Positions 20,026-30,037 of a DNA stretch of 32,633 nt are shown here, one piece after another (the stretch's first letter is position 1; the number at the start of each line of letters is the position of its first letter). The stretch is from Bifidobacterium breve. GTDB lineage: Bacteria; Actinomycetota; Actinomycetes; S36-B12. The stretch covers positions 1 through 32,633 of the forward strand of contig CAMBQX010000003.1 of assembly GCA_945870085.1 (NCBI GenBank), given 5' to 3'. The notes beneath the pieces were generated by a model. The model was not told where the DNA came from and did no database searches. It saw only the letters and a program-made list of their open reading frames with translations. The position numbers were made by a program, and so were the translations under genes.

Positions 20026-20909
20026 GCGCGCCATTTGTGCTGATCGGTGACCTCATGGTTGATATCACCGCGGTAACTAGTGGTCCTGTCAACTATGCCA
20101 GTGACACTCGGGCGAAAATCAGTGTGCACCCAGGTGGCGCAAGCGCCAACACCGCGAGCTGGCTGGCGCACCTAGGCGAAAGTGTGCACCTAATAGGTGC
20201 GCTCGGCACAGATGTCTTCGCCACGATGTTCCGGCAGTCATTCGAGAACACGGGCGTACATCTACACGCCACCGAGGTCACGGGTGCCCCGACCGGCACT
20301 TGCATAGTCATTGTTGACTCCACCGGTGAGCGCACGATGCTGCCAGATCCTGGCGCCAACTCATTTCTAACGCAGTCTCAAATAACCGACTCGCTACTTT
20401 GCGCCGGGTCACATCTGCATCTGTCCGGTTATACGTTGCTCAATCCAGCCACCCGAGCAGTTGGGAAAATTGCCTTAGCTCGCGCCCGCGCTGGAAACCT
20501 GACCTGCAGTTTGGATACCGCATCTGCAGCCCCAATCTCGGCGAATCCAGGAGCTATTCGAGAAGCCCTGGGCCAGATCGACGTGCTTTTAGCTAATACC
20601 GACGAAGCCGAAGCCCTTACCGGCTTTAGCGACCCCGCTCAGGCCTTAGCCGCACTTGCCGAAGTAGTTGACACGGTGGTGATCAAGTGCGGGCCACAGG
20701 GCGCCTTGGCCGCCCAGGGGAATCAACACGCCCAGGTGCCAGCGCTACCGGCCAAGGTGGTCGACACCACCGGGGCGGGGGATGCCTTTGCCGCTGGCTT
20801 CTTGGTCAGCTGGAGGGCCGGGGCGCCCCTGATCGAGGCCGTTACGGCGGGAGTGCGAGAAGCCACACAGGCAGTGGGCCGTGTCGGAGCCGGCCCGAAG
20901 GCCCTGTGA
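20022..20909 (+). CDS. PfkB-family carbohydrate kinase (possible pseudouridine kinase)
   Basis: 295 aa; [36 protein letters not shown] overlap with psuG. Confidence 0.92.
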   Translation: MSAPFVLIGDLMVDITAVTSGPVNYASDTRAKISVHPGGASANTASWLAHLGESVHLIGALGTDVFATMFRQSFENTGVHLHATEVTGAPTGTCIVIVDSTGERTMLPDPGANSFLTQSQITDSLLCAGSHLHLSGYTLLNPATRAVGKIALARARAGNLTCSLDTASAAPISANPGAIREALGQIDVLLANTDEAEALTGFSDPAQALAALAEVVDTVVIKCGPQGALAAQGNQHAQVPALPAKVVDTTGAGDAFAAGFLVSWRAGAPLIEAVTAGVREATQAVGRVGAGPKAL

Positions 20910-21000
20910 CCGACGAGAATCGTGCACACTTCCCAGTTTTTACCGGCCGGTGCACTCTGCGCCCGGGCTGGAGTTCGGGGTTTGGCAAGAAAGGCTAAGG

Positions 21001-23448
21001 ATGGCTAGGCGCTCGACGAAGGCGGTTGCACCCGGTGATGGACGCATCGTCGATATTGACGTGTCCGATGAAATGCGGGCGTCTTTTTTGGAGTACGCCT
21101 ATTCGGTCATTTACGCGCGAGCCTTACCCGATGCCCGCGACGGCCTCAAGCCGGTACAACGGCGAATTCTATTTCAGATGGCGCAGATGGGCCTTCGACC
21201 AGAACGCGGGCACGTAAAGAGTGCGCGTGTCGTCGGTGAGGTCATGGGCCGACTTCACCCACACGGTGATTCGGCGATTTATGACGCACTTGTTCGCATG
21301 GCGCAGCCGTTTACTCTGCGACTTCCCATGGTCGACGGTCACGGCAATTTTGGCTCACTCGATGATGGCCCAGCCGCTATGCGATACACCGAAGCTCGGC
21401 TGGCCGCAGCGGCTCTTGATATGACCTTGAGTCTGGACGAGAACGTTGTTGATTTTGTTCCGAATTACGACGGCCGTGAAACCGAACCGACGGTGCTGCC
21501 TGCGGCTATTCCAAATCTGCTCGTAAATGGGGCATCCGGTATCGCCGTTGGGATGGCCACCACCTTGGTACCCCACAACCTCGGTGAAGTTATCGGTGCT
21601 ACCCGACACCTCATCAAGAATCCGAAAGCGGGACTCGGTGAGATCATGAAGTTCATCCCCGGGCCCGATCTACCCGGTGGGGGAGTAATCATCGGCCTCG
21701 CTGGAGTCCGCGAGGCCTATGAATCCGGGCGGGGCACCTTTCGGGTTCGAGCTCGCACCCGCATTGACCAAGTCTCACCAAGACGCCGCGGCATCATCGT
21801 CACCGAATTGCCGATGAATGTTGGCCCAGAAAGAGTTATCGAACGAATTAAGGATCTTGTTCAAAGTAAGAAACTACTGGGCATCGCCGATGTGACTGAT
21901 CTAACCGACGGTGATTCCGGACTCAATTTGGTTATCGATATCAAGAACGGTTTTCACGCTGAGGCTGTACTTGAGAACCTCTTTAAGCTCACCCCGATGG
22001 AAGAATCGGTCAATATAAATGCTGTCGCACTTGTTGAAGGTCAACCGCAGACGTTGGGGCTACTGACTTTATTGCACGTCTTCATCGATCACCGGCTCGA
22101 AGTGGTGCGTCGCCGCAGTCTGTTCCGTCGCGAAAAAGCACAAGATCGACTGCATTTGGTTGCCGGATTGCTCACGGCTATCCTCGATATAGACGACGTA
22201 ATTCAACTTATTCGCGAGTCTGATGATGCTGCAGCAGCAAAGGCACGTTTAATTGAAGTGTTCGACCTGAGCGAAGTCCAGTCTTCTTACATACTCGAAA
22301 TGCCGCTGCGAAGACTTACCAAGTTCTCACGAATTGAACTGGAGAAAGAGTCCGATGTCCTTAAGCGTGAGATTGAAGATCTCACCAAAATCCTTGATAA
22401 CGAAAGCGAACTGCGCGCATTAGTCTCCGATGAACTAGCTGCGATTGCGCAGGCTCATGCAACTCCACGGCGCACCTTGCTGATGGAAGCCGGCGCCGTC
22501 CCGATTTCTGCCGCGGTGCCACTAGAGGTTGACGATGAACCATGCGTGGTGTTGATGTCGAGCACCGGGCTTTTGGCCCGCACCGCTGACCAGCGATTCG
22601 AACAGGTGGGTGATATCGCGCGCGCTAATCATGATGTGATCATCAGCGCTGTCCCCGCAACCAATCGAGGGTTCATTGGGTTAGTTACCAGTACCGGCAC
22701 ACTCATTCGACTTTCGGTGGTTGACCTGCCCGCCCTGCCATCGGTGATTGGCATTCCCGCCTTGTCCGCCGGAGCGCCAATCGGCGCTTTCGTTGACCTG
22801 CCACTTGGTGAGTCGGCCCTGTGTTTAACCACCCTTGATGAGACCGGTGGCATTGCCTTAGCAACCGCCAATGGAGTTGTCAAAAGAGTCCTCCCGGATG
22901 GGCTCACAAATAAGGACTCATGGGAGATCATTCGACTTGATGAAGGTGATCAGGTGGTGGGTGCCATCGGCCTCGACGAGGCGGCGGCCGAGACTTCCGA
23001 ATTAGTTTTCGTCACCTCAGATGGCCAACTACTGCGGTTTGCGGCAAGTGCGGTGCGACCACAGGGCCGGGCCGCTGGCGGCATGGCAGGAGTGCGCTTG
23101 GCCCGTGGAGCCCGAGTCACTTCGTTTACCGCATTAACTCCGGCGGCGAGCGCTTTGGTGGTTACTATCGCCGGTTCCGCAGATGCACTGCCGGGTACCG
23201 AAGCCGGCAGTATCAAGATCACTCCCCTAGCCGAATACCCCGCAAAGGGCCGAGGTACCGGCGGGGTGCGCTGCCATAAATTCCGCTCCGGCGAAGACAC
23301 CCTGGTATTGGCCTGGGTCGGGATAGGTCAGGCACGCGCCGCTACCGCATCGGGAGTTCCGGCTGACTTACCAACGGTCCTGGGTAAAAGAGATGGCACC
23401 GGATCACCCGGTACCACACCAATTTCTGGGCTTGGCGGGCAACTTTGA
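21001..23448 (+). CDS. parC: DNA topoisomerase IV subunit A (GyrA/ParC family)
   Basis: [75 protein letters not shown]. Start set at ATG 21001; upstream extension to 20881 overlaps the PfkB gene and lacks family similarity. Confidence 0.95.
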   Translation: MARRSTKAVAPGDGRIVDIDVSDEMRASFLEYAYSVIYARALPDARDGLKPVQRRILFQMAQMGLRPERGHVKSARVVGEVMGRLHPHGDSAIYDALVRMAQPFTLRLPMVDGHGNFGSLDDGPAAMRYTEARLAAAALDMTLSLDENVVDFVPNYDGRETEPTVLPAAIPNLLVNGASGIAVGMATTLVPHNLGEVIGATRHLIKNPKAGLGEIMKFIPGPDLPGGGVIIGLAGVREAYESGRGTFRVRARTRIDQVSPRRRGIIVTELPMNVGPERVIERIKDLVQSKKLLGIADVTDLTDGDSGLNLVIDIKNGFHAEAVLENLFKLTPMEESVNINAVALVEGQPQTLGLLTLLHVFIDHRLEVVRRRSLFRREKAQDRLHLVAGLLTAILDIDDVIQLIRESDDAAAAKARLIEVFDLSEVQSSYILEMPLRRLTKFSRIELEKESDVLKREIEDLTKILDNESELRALVSDELAAIAQAHATPRRTLLMEAGAVPISAAVPLEVDDEPCVVLMSSTGLLARTADQRFEQVGDIARANHDVIISAVPATNRGFIGLVTSTGTLIRLSVVDLPALPSVIGIPALSAGAPIGAFVDLPLGESALCLTTLDETGGIALATANGVVKRVLPDGLTNKDSWEIIRLDEGDQVVGAIGLDEAAAETSELVFVTSDGQLLRFAASAVRPQGRAAGGMAGVRLARGARVTSFTALTPAASALVVTIAGSADALPGTEAGSIKITPLAEYPAKGRGTGGVRCHKFRSGEDTLVLAWVGIGQARAATASGVPADLPTVLGKRDGTGSPGTTPISGLGGQL

Positions 23449-24419
23449 GCACCGACTGTTCCAGTGCCGCACGCGAAGTCGGTGAACCACTCGCTGGTAC
23501 CGCACCGGTTGCCACCTGCTGGATTTTGATCGAGCAGCCGGGGCCCTGGGGCAAGAATGCCCTTCTTGACGCGCGCCTTGAACTTGGAGTCGGCCAACTA
23601 TTAACAAAGCGAGCCGAAGGCACCGGGGTTTCGATCTTGCTGGTGCGCCACCCAGACCGCCTAGAGCCGGCGTCAACTGTTGCCGGTAGGAATGTCTGGG
23701 TGGTCCATACCGCCCCTGGCGCTACTCGCATGCGCCACGGCATCATGCCCGATGTATCAGTTATCGCGGATTGGGATTTTTCTGAACTCGCCGCAGGCGC
23801 CCTTCCGCCATTTGGGGTATCTACCAGCCAGCCGTTGCTCTTGGTCTGCACCCACAGCGGCCGCGATGCTTGCTGCGCGTTACATGGTCGAGCCCTCATT
23901 ACCGATCTTCTCAAAAACGTCAGCGTCGAGGATCGAGGATTTATCTGGGAATCCAGCCACATTGGCGGCCATCGGTTTGCTCCTACAGTCATGAGCCTGC
24001 CATGCGGAGCCGTTTTCGGTCGACTCACGGTTGACAATGCGATCGAGATATTTTCCAGCTCTCAGCGACTGCTGTTAACTCCCGACAATTACCGCGGCCG
24101 CACCTGCTATTCGCCACCACTGCAGGTTGCTGAAATCGTCGTCCGACAAAACATGGGTATTTTCGAGCGCGATGTGCTGGATGTGCTTCGAGTAATAGAT
24201 GATCGCCCCTTGCCTATGCCGGCGCTAGCGCAGCTACCAGCGGTTGGCGAATCAATAGTTGCCGAGGTGCGCCACAACGACGGGCGGGCTTGGCAGGTGA
24301 ACCTTAGGTGTGAAGAACTTACCCAACCGCGACCTAAATCATGTGGGAGCGAACCCACCACCGCCGCCATTTGGCGTAGTGTCGCCCTAGCCGAAGCCAC
24401 GCCATGGCACCAAGGTTGA
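23445..24419 (+). CDS. sucrase/ferredoxin-like family protein (thioredoxin-like ferredoxin fold)
   Basis: 324 aa; [71 protein letters not shown] start overlaps the parC stop (TTGA). Confidence 0.9.
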   Translation: MSTDCSSAAREVGEPLAGTAPVATCWILIEQPGPWGKNALLDARLELGVGQLLTKRAEGTGVSILLVRHPDRLEPASTVAGRNVWVVHTAPGATRMRHGIMPDVSVIADWDFSELAAGALPPFGVSTSQPLLLVCTHSGRDACCALHGRALITDLLKNVSVEDRGFIWESSHIGGHRFAPTVMSLPCGAVFGRLTVDNAIEIFSSSQRLLLTPDNYRGRTCYSPPLQVAEIVVRQNMGIFERDVLDVLRVIDDRPLPMPALAQLPAVGESIVAEVRHNDGRAWQVNLRCEELTQPRPKSCGSEPTTAAIWRSVALAEATPWHQG

Positions 24420-24423
24420 ACTG

Positions 24424-25788
24424 CTAAGTCTTAGTTTGCCTGGCCGCTTTCAGTAAGTCTTCGCTGCTTTGAATAGTAGTTCGATCCCGGTCTTTGCCGG
24501 CTCCAAGTGCTCGCTCAGCCGAATCAATAGCGCGCCAGCCAAAATTATCAACAACCTGCTTCCCCGACTCGGCCAGCCATGAGTCAAACTCGCTTGGGTT
24601 CGACATTGGCGCGACCGGCAATTTATCGCAATCAGCTAGCACCGAGGCCACGGTCGCGGTCGCATCCTTCTTATTGGTGCCGATGATCCCGGTTGGGCCA
24701 CGCTTGATCCAGCCGGCCACGTATTCACCGCTCACCGCGCCACCATCACACTGAACTCGACCCTCCACGTGCGGGATAACGTTGCGATCTTCATCAAATG
24801 GCACACCAGGTAAGGCCAGGCCCCGGTAACCGACACTGCGAACCACTAGATCTGCAGCAATGACGAAAGTCTCGCCGGTGCCTTTGGCGCCACCTGCGCC
24901 ATCTAGCTCGGTGCGTTCGACGACCACCTCACGCACTCTAGTATCACCGCGTAGCTCTACCGGACGAGCCATAAAGTGCAAGTGAATGCGTCGTGATTTT
25001 CCGGTTTGTTCTTTTGTGGCCCACGTTTTAACTACTTCGACATTGCGAGCCACCGCTTTATCGTCGGCAATAACTTGCTCACTCGCGGCGTCGAATACTA
25101 AGTCCGCAGGGTCGACCACGATGTCAGCGTCAACCAGTTCACCCAGTTCACGCAGTTCTTTTGTGGTGTAGGTGGCCTGTGCCGGCCCCCGCCTGCCCAG
25201 TACGTGAATATCGGTGATCACCGACTTTCGCAGGGTGTCGAATACGTATTCGGGCATATCAGTGTGCGTGAGTTCATCAACTGTCTTCGCCAACACGCGG
25301 GTAACGTCAACTGCCACATTTCCTACACCCACCACAACGACACAGGTTGCAGTAGGGATTAGCCGCTCAAAAGTCTCGCGATCGGCATCGGGGTGCCCGC
25401 AGTACCAAGCCACTAGGTCGGTAGCGGCCACACTGGCATCTAGCTCTTCACCTGGTATCGCAAGCCGACGGTCACGCGAGGCGCCATAGGTGAACACGAT
25501 GGCATCAAAATACTCGTGAAGGGTGGCAACCGAAATATCAACCCCAACCTCGACATTGCCGATGAAGCGCACCCCAGGCTTTTCGAATACTTTGTCAAGG
25601 GTGTCGCGCACCGAACGAATACTGATGTGGTCAGGGGCTACGCCGTAACGCACCAAGCCAAATGGCACCGGCAATTTGTCAATGACATCAACAGTGACCG
25701 GGATCTCCTGTTGGCTAACTAGCGCATCCGCCGCATACATACCTGATGGACCAGAACCCACCACTGCAACGCGTAACGGTCGAGCCAT
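24424..25788 (-). CDS. fpr: ferredoxin/adrenodoxin-type NADP+ reductase (FprA-like)
   Basis: 454 aa; RVAVVGSGPSGMYAADALV, VDVIDKLPVPFGLVRYGVAPDH, VVVVGVGNVAVDVTRVLAK, GWIKRGPTGIIGTNKKDA. Confidence 0.96.
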   Translation of the reverse strand: MARPLRVAVVGSGPSGMYAADALVSQQEIPVTVDVIDKLPVPFGLVRYGVAPDHISIRSVRDTLDKVFEKPGVRFIGNVEVGVDISVATLHEYFDAIVFTYGASRDRRLAIPGEELDASVAATDLVAWYCGHPDADRETFERLIPTATCVVVVGVGNVAVDVTRVLAKTVDELTHTDMPEYVFDTLRKSVITDIHVLGRRGPAQATYTTKELRELGELVDADIVVDPADLVFDAASEQVIADDKAVARNVEVVKTWATKEQTGKSRRIHLHFMARPVELRGDTRVREVVVERTELDGAGGAKGTGETFVIAADLVVRSVGYRGLALPGVPFDEDRNVIPHVEGRVQCDGGAVSGEYVAGWIKRGPTGIIGTNKKDATATVASVLADCDKLPVAPMSNPSEFDSWLAESGKQVVDNFGWRAIDSAERALGAGKDRDRTTIQSSEDLLKAARQTKT

Positions 25789-25799
25789 GCCGTGACCTC

Positions 25800-25827
25800 C
25801 AAGTGGCTAGTTACAAGTGGCTAGTTA
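25800..25827. repeat. perfect 14-bp tandem repeat (CAAGTGGCTAGTTA)x2
   Basis: Read directly; lies 11 bp upstream of the fpr start codon, between fpr and parE. Confidence 0.9.
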
Positions 25828-25856
25828 ACTGGGCCTACTTGCCGCAGAGCGTATTA

Positions 25857-27998
25857 CTAGGCATCGATTCGCTCCCGATCTAACCCTGCCGCACCTTCGA
25901 CAATGAACTCCTTTCGAGGGGCAACTTCACCGCCCATTAGGAGATCGAATACCGCGCTCGCCCCGGCAACATCCTTCATGGTGATTCGACGCAGAGTCCG
26001 GTGGGCGGGATCCATTGTGGTCTCGCGCAGTTGGCCAGCATCCATCTCACCTAATCCCTTATAGCGCTGAATAGGATCCTTGACCTTCTTGCCGCGTTTA
26101 TTCGCATCGGCTAAAACCGACTTCATCTCGCCATCGGAGTAGGTGTAGATAAGGTCATTGGATTTGCTCCCGGCATTCACAATTTCGAGTCGATGAAGTG
26201 GTGGCACTGCCGCATAGACCCGCCCGGCCTCCAACAGTGGGTGCAGATACCGGTTGATCAAGGTCAATAGCAGACATCGAATATGCGCACCGTCAACGTC
26301 TGCATCGGACATCAGGATCACTTTGCCGTATCGCGCTTGCTCAAGATCAAATGATCGACCAGAACCAGCCCCGATCACCTGAATAATCGAGGCGCACTCA
26401 GTGTTCTTGAGCATGTCAGCGAGGGAGGACTTCTGCACATTTAAAATCTTGCCGCGGATCGGCAGCAGTGCTTGGTAATCGGCATTTCGGGCCACTTTCG
26501 CGGTACCCAGCGCACTATCACCTTCAACAATGAACAATTCACTGCGCTCGACGTCGTCGGTTCGACAATCCACCAACTTAGCCGGCAAAGCAGATGACTC
26601 AAGTGCTGTCTTTCGCCGTTGGGTATCGCGGTGGGTCCGCGCAGCCACCCGTGCACGCATGGCATTCGCGGCTTTCTCCAGGACCGACTTCGCGGCGACT
26701 TTCTCACCCCTGGGCGGGTTGGTAAACCACGTGGTTAACTCCTTGGTGACCACGTTACCCACTATCCGCGTGGCAGCGGGGGTTCCTAAAATCTCTTTAG
26801 TTTGGCCTTCAAATTGCGGCTCGGCGAGGCGCACGGTGACAACAGCGGTCAGGCCCTCAAAAACGTCATCCTTGGTGATGGTGTCTTCGGCGCCTTTTAG
26901 AATCTTCGCGGCTCGCACTTGGTCATTGACAGTTTTGACGATGGCTCTTTCAAATCCGGTCAGGTGGGTACCACCCTTGGGAGTCGCGATCACGTTCACG
27001 AAGGAACGAATATCGGATTCGTAACCGGCATCCCAGCGCAAGGCGATATCGACACCTAATTCGCGTTCAACATCTTGCGGAGTCATGTGCCCTTTGTCAT
27101 CCAGCACCGGGACAGTCTCGTGGAAGTGCCCCTTGCCGTGCAATCGAATTACCGAGCTCACGGGCTCACCAACCGACAAGGCCTCGACATATTCGGTGAT
27201 GCCACCTTTGTGCTGAAAAGTCTCCTCGTAGCGATCTTCGGGATCGCGTAAATCGATAACCGTAATAAGTAATCCCGGGACTAAGAACGTGCTTTGCACT
27301 GCGCGTTCGCGTAGCCCTTCGCGGTCATAGCCGGCTTCCTTGGTGAATACCTGCGAATCAGCCCACCACCGCACCCGGGTGCCGGTTCGAGTGCGCGGGC
27401 AGGTGCCAGCGATATGCAGGCCACTCTTGCGGGTGAAATCCCCCATCGGACCAACTCCGTCAAAAACTCCGGGCACCCCCCGTCTAAAAGACATGGTGTG
27501 GGTCTTGGCCCCGCGGTCGACCTCAACATCTAGCCGCGCAGAAAGCGCATTGACCACCGAGGCACCAACCCCGTGTAGCCCACCCGAGGCCGTATACGAA
27601 CCGCCGCCGAACTTACCGCCGGCATGTAACTTGGTCATCACGACTTCAACGCCGGTCAATTTAGTCTTGGGTTCAACATCGACGGGGATCCCGCGACCAT
27701 CATCACTAACCTCGGCCGAACCGTCAGGATACAAAGTCACGATGATTTTCTTGCATGAGCCGGCGAGCGCCTCATCAATCGCGTTGTCGACGATTTCCCA
27801 GAGGCAGTGCATTAATCCGCGGCCATCATTTGATCCGATGTACATTCCGGGCCGCTTACGCACGGCGTCTAAGCCCTCAAGCACGGCCAGATTCTTGGCG
27901 GTATACGCCCCGGCGGCAGCAATGCCTCCACCACCGGCACCGCCAGCGGCACTAGTTGCTGCCGATCGGGCTGATTTCCGGGGCAATTTGGCGGCCAT
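25857..27998 (-). CDS. parE: DNA topoisomerase IV subunit B (GyrB/ParE family)
   Basis: VRKRPGMYIGSNDGRGLMHCLWEIVDNAIDEALAG, GRGIPVDVEPKTKLTGVEVVMTKLHAGGKFGGGSYTASGGLHGVGASVVNALS, EGDSALGTAKVARNADYQALLPIRGKILNVQKSS, MSDADVDGAHIRCLLLTL, QRYKGLGEMDAGQL. Start at ATG 27998 (MAAKLPRKSARS) with TAATCT-N7-ATG. Confidence 0.96.
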   Translation of the reverse strand: MAAKLPRKSARSAATSAAGGAGGGGIAAAGAYTAKNLAVLEGLDAVRKRPGMYIGSNDGRGLMHCLWEIVDNAIDEALAGSCKKIIVTLYPDGSAEVSDDGRGIPVDVEPKTKLTGVEVVMTKLHAGGKFGGGSYTASGGLHGVGASVVNALSARLDVEVDRGAKTHTMSFRRGVPGVFDGVGPMGDFTRKSGLHIAGTCPRTRTGTRVRWWADSQVFTKEAGYDREGLRERAVQSTFLVPGLLITVIDLRDPEDRYEETFQHKGGITEYVEALSVGEPVSSVIRLHGKGHFHETVPVLDDKGHMTPQDVERELGVDIALRWDAGYESDIRSFVNVIATPKGGTHLTGFERAIVKTVNDQVRAAKILKGAEDTITKDDVFEGLTAVVTVRLAEPQFEGQTKEILGTPAATRIVGNVVTKELTTWFTNPPRGEKVAAKSVLEKAANAMRARVAARTHRDTQRRKTALESSALPAKLVDCRTDDVERSELFIVEGDSALGTAKVARNADYQALLPIRGKILNVQKSSLADMLKNTECASIIQVIGAGSGRSFDLEQARYGKVILMSDADVDGAHIRCLLLTLINRYLHPLLEAGRVYAAVPPLHRLEIVNAGSKSNDLIYTYSDGEMKSVLADANKRGKKVKDPIQRYKGLGEMDAGQLRETTMDPAHRTLRRITMKDVAGASAVFDLLMGGEVAPRKEFIVEGAAGLDRERIDA

Positions 27999-28183
27999 TT
28001 GCCTTAGATTACGGCGAAATTGGCCGGATCTGTCCCCCGGCCGGTCGTGTCGTCCACAGATCATCGCAACGCGTTCGCTCTGCGTGAACCAACGGCCTGC
28101 GGCGTGTCGGGAATGCAATTGTGGTGAGAGAATGTTACCAATGGCGACAAGCACAAATAAATGGCCGAGGAGGTGCCTGGTAC

Positions 28184-28402
28184 ATGACCACGACGATGAC
28201 TGCCCCCGCACTTAGTGCGACCGATAGGTGTGACCGCTGCAACGCGCAGGCTTATGTGCGCGTGATATTGCACGGCGGCTCCGACCTGCTTTTCTGTGGG
28301 CATCACTGGTCACGCCATGAACTGGTCCTGCGGCCGAGGGCTGCGACCATCGTCGATGAGACCCATCGCCTAACGGATGCACCGGCTAGCGATAACCGGT
28401 AG
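28184..28402 (+). CDS. DUF7455-like small zinc-finger protein
   Basis: MTTTMTAPALSATDRCDRCNAQAYVRVILHGGSDLLFCGHHWSRHELVL; GAGGAGG upstream of ATG 28184. Confidence 0.85.
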   Translation: MTTTMTAPALSATDRCDRCNAQAYVRVILHGGSDLLFCGHHWSRHELVLRPRAATIVDETHRLTDAPASDNR

Positions 28403-28466
28403 GAGATCGCAGAACGCTTCTTCGCACCGTTGTTTGCAGTGCGCCACTGGATAACTTGGGTGCGGG

Positions 28467-29912
28467 TTAATCCAAGTAATCTCGTAGCACCTGCGAACGT
28501 GACGGGTGGCGAAGCTTCGACATAGTCTTACTCTCTATTTGCCGGATCCGCTCACGGGTAACCCCGTACACCTTGCCAATTTCGTCCAGCGTTTTCGGCT
28601 GGCCGTCGGTTAGGCCAAAGCGCATTCTGACAACTCCGGCCTCACGGTCTGACAAAGTGTCAAGAACCGACTCGAGTTGCTCCTGCAGCAAGGTGAATGA
28701 AACCGCGTCGGCGGGTACAATCGCCTCGGAGTCCTCGATTAAGTCACCGAATTCACTATCACCCTCCTCGCCGAGTGGCGTATGAAGTGATATCGGCTCG
28801 CGTCCATACTTTTGAACTTCGACAACTTTCTCAGGAGTCATGTCGAGCTCTTTCGCCAACTCTTCTGGCGTTGGTTCGCGGCCCAAGTCTTGCAGCATTT
28901 GCCGCTGCACCCGGGCTAGTTTGTTAATTACTTCGACCATATGCACTGGGATGCGAATGGTTCGAGCTTGATCAGCCATGGCCCGGGTGATGGCCTGTCG
29001 AATCCACCAGGTGGCGTAAGTCGAGAACTTGTAGCCCTTGGTGTAGTCGAATTTCTCGACCGCGCGAATCAAACCCAGGTTGCCCTCTTGAATCAAATCG
29101 AGGAACAACATGCCACGCCCGGTGTAGCGCTTTGCCAGCGAAACCACAAGTCGCAGGTTCGCTTCAAGTAGGTGATTCTTCGCGTTGCGACCATCACGTG
29201 CGATCCACTCGAGGTCACGATGCATTTTCTTTTCGATTTTCTTGCCCTCATTGAGCATCTCTTCGGCGAAGAGCCCGGCTTCAATGCGCTTGGCAAGATC
29301 AACTTCCATCTCCGCATTTAGCAGTGGGACCTTGCCTATCTGCTTTAGATAATCCTTTACCGGGTCTGCGGTGGCACCAGCAACCATAACCGTCTGCACT
29401 GGCTCATCGGTATCGTCAACATCTGAGATAACGAAACTGGCCTCATCGCCATCACCGGTATCGGCGACGGCCTCAGCGATGTCTACGGCAATGTCAGCTT
29501 CAAGATCAGCCTCAAGAACCGCAACTACCGCGAGGTCCGCGGGATCGATATCGTCGGCATTGATCACGACCAAGCCGTCCTCGGTCGCAATCACCTCTAT
29601 CATTTCTAAGTCAATTTTCGCGGGAGCCGCCTTCTTAACAGGTGCCGCCTTCTTCGCAGGAGCTACCTTCTTAACAGGCGCCACTTTCTTAACAGGTGCC
29701 GCCTTCTTCGCGGGAGCCGTTTTCTTAACAGGTGCCGCCTTCTTAACAGGCGCCACTTTCTTAACAGGTGCCGCCTTCTTCGCGGGAGCCGCTTTCTTAA
29801 CAGGTGCCGCCTTCTTAACAGGTGCCGCCTTCTTCACGGGTGAGGTCTTCTTCACGGGTGAGGTCTTCTTCGCGGGAACTACCTTCTTCGCCAAATTCTT
29901 TACCGGTGCCAT
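28467..29912 (-). CDS. sigA: principal RNA polymerase sigma factor (RpoD/SigA/HrdB type) with Lys/Ala/Pro repeat N-terminus
   Basis: [126 protein letters not shown]-like region 4. Start taken at ATG 29912 ([10 protein letters not shown]); 29951 TTG is an alternative. Confidence 0.96.
   Translation of the reverse strand: MAPVKNLAKKVVPAKKTSPVKKTSPVKKAAPVKKAAPVKKAAPAKKAAPVKKVAPVKKAAPVKKTAPAKKAAPVKKVAPVKKVAPAKKAAPVKKAAPAKIDLEMIEVIATEDGLVVINADDIDPADLAVVAVLEADLEADIAVDIAEAVADTGDGDEASFVISDVDDTDEPVQTVMVAGATADPVKDYLKQIGKVPLLNAEMEVDLAKRIEAGLFAEEMLNEGKKIEKKMHRDLEWIARDGRNAKNHLLEANLRLVVSLAKRYTGRGMLFLDLIQEGNLGLIRAVEKFDYTKGYKFSTYATWWIRQAITRAMADQARTIRIPVHMVEVINKLARVQRQMLQDLGREPTPEELAKELDMTPEKVVEVQKYGREPISLHTPLGEEGDSEFGDLIEDSEAIVPADAVSFTLLQEQLESVLDTLSDREAGVVRMRFGLTDGQPKTLDEIGKVYGVTRERIRQIESKTMSKLRHPSRSQVLRDYLD
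29624..29878 (-). repeat. 18-bp coding tandem repeat encoding (P-V/A-K-K-x-A)n in the sigma factor N-terminus
   Basis: Units such as ggtgccgccttcttaaca / ggcgccactttcttaaca / ggtgaggtcttcttcacg on the + strand, about 14 units. Confidence 0.85.
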
Positions 29913-29953
29913 CTTTGTAGGTAACGCCTTTCTCCCACTTCCCCACGACAAGA

Positions 29954-29984
29954 GCCCGTGTCAAGCCTGATGGCTTGTACGGGC
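29954..29984. other. imperfect stem-loop GCCCGT-gt-CAAGCC-tgat-GGCTTG-t-ACGGGC between the PKD gene and sigA
   Basis: Two 6-bp stem blocks with a small asymmetric internal loop, 4-nt loop; no clear U-tract on the minus strand. Confidence 0.6.
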
Positions 29985-30037
29985 GTGAGGCCACCAGTGT
30001 GCCACCGCCAATAGCGCCCAGCCCAGCCGGGGGCCCC

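Noticed and set aside
20881-21000. N-terminal extension of the ParC ORF ([10 protein letters not shown]...)
   Set aside because: Overlaps the PfkB gene and has no family-like sequence; ATG at 21001 starts the normal ParC N-terminus.
27999-28211. 71-aa N-terminal extension of the ParE ORF
   Set aside because: Runs through the intergenic region and over the divergent DUF7455 gene start; ATG 27998 has TAATCT-N7 spacing and the expected length.
27340-28215. 291-aa plus-strand ORF antisense to parE
   Set aside because: Overlaps the unambiguous GyrB/ParE gene; shadow ORF from GC-biased codons.
29624-29878. Regular short repeats considered as a CRISPR or VNTR array
   Set aside because: 18-bp units are in frame and encode a conserved-style PAKKA sigma factor tail; no spacers and no cas genes.
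29371-29970. 199-aa plus-strand ORF with [11 protein letters not shown] repeats
   Set aside because: Antisense reading of the Lys/Ala/Pro repeat in the sigma factor gene; no independent support.
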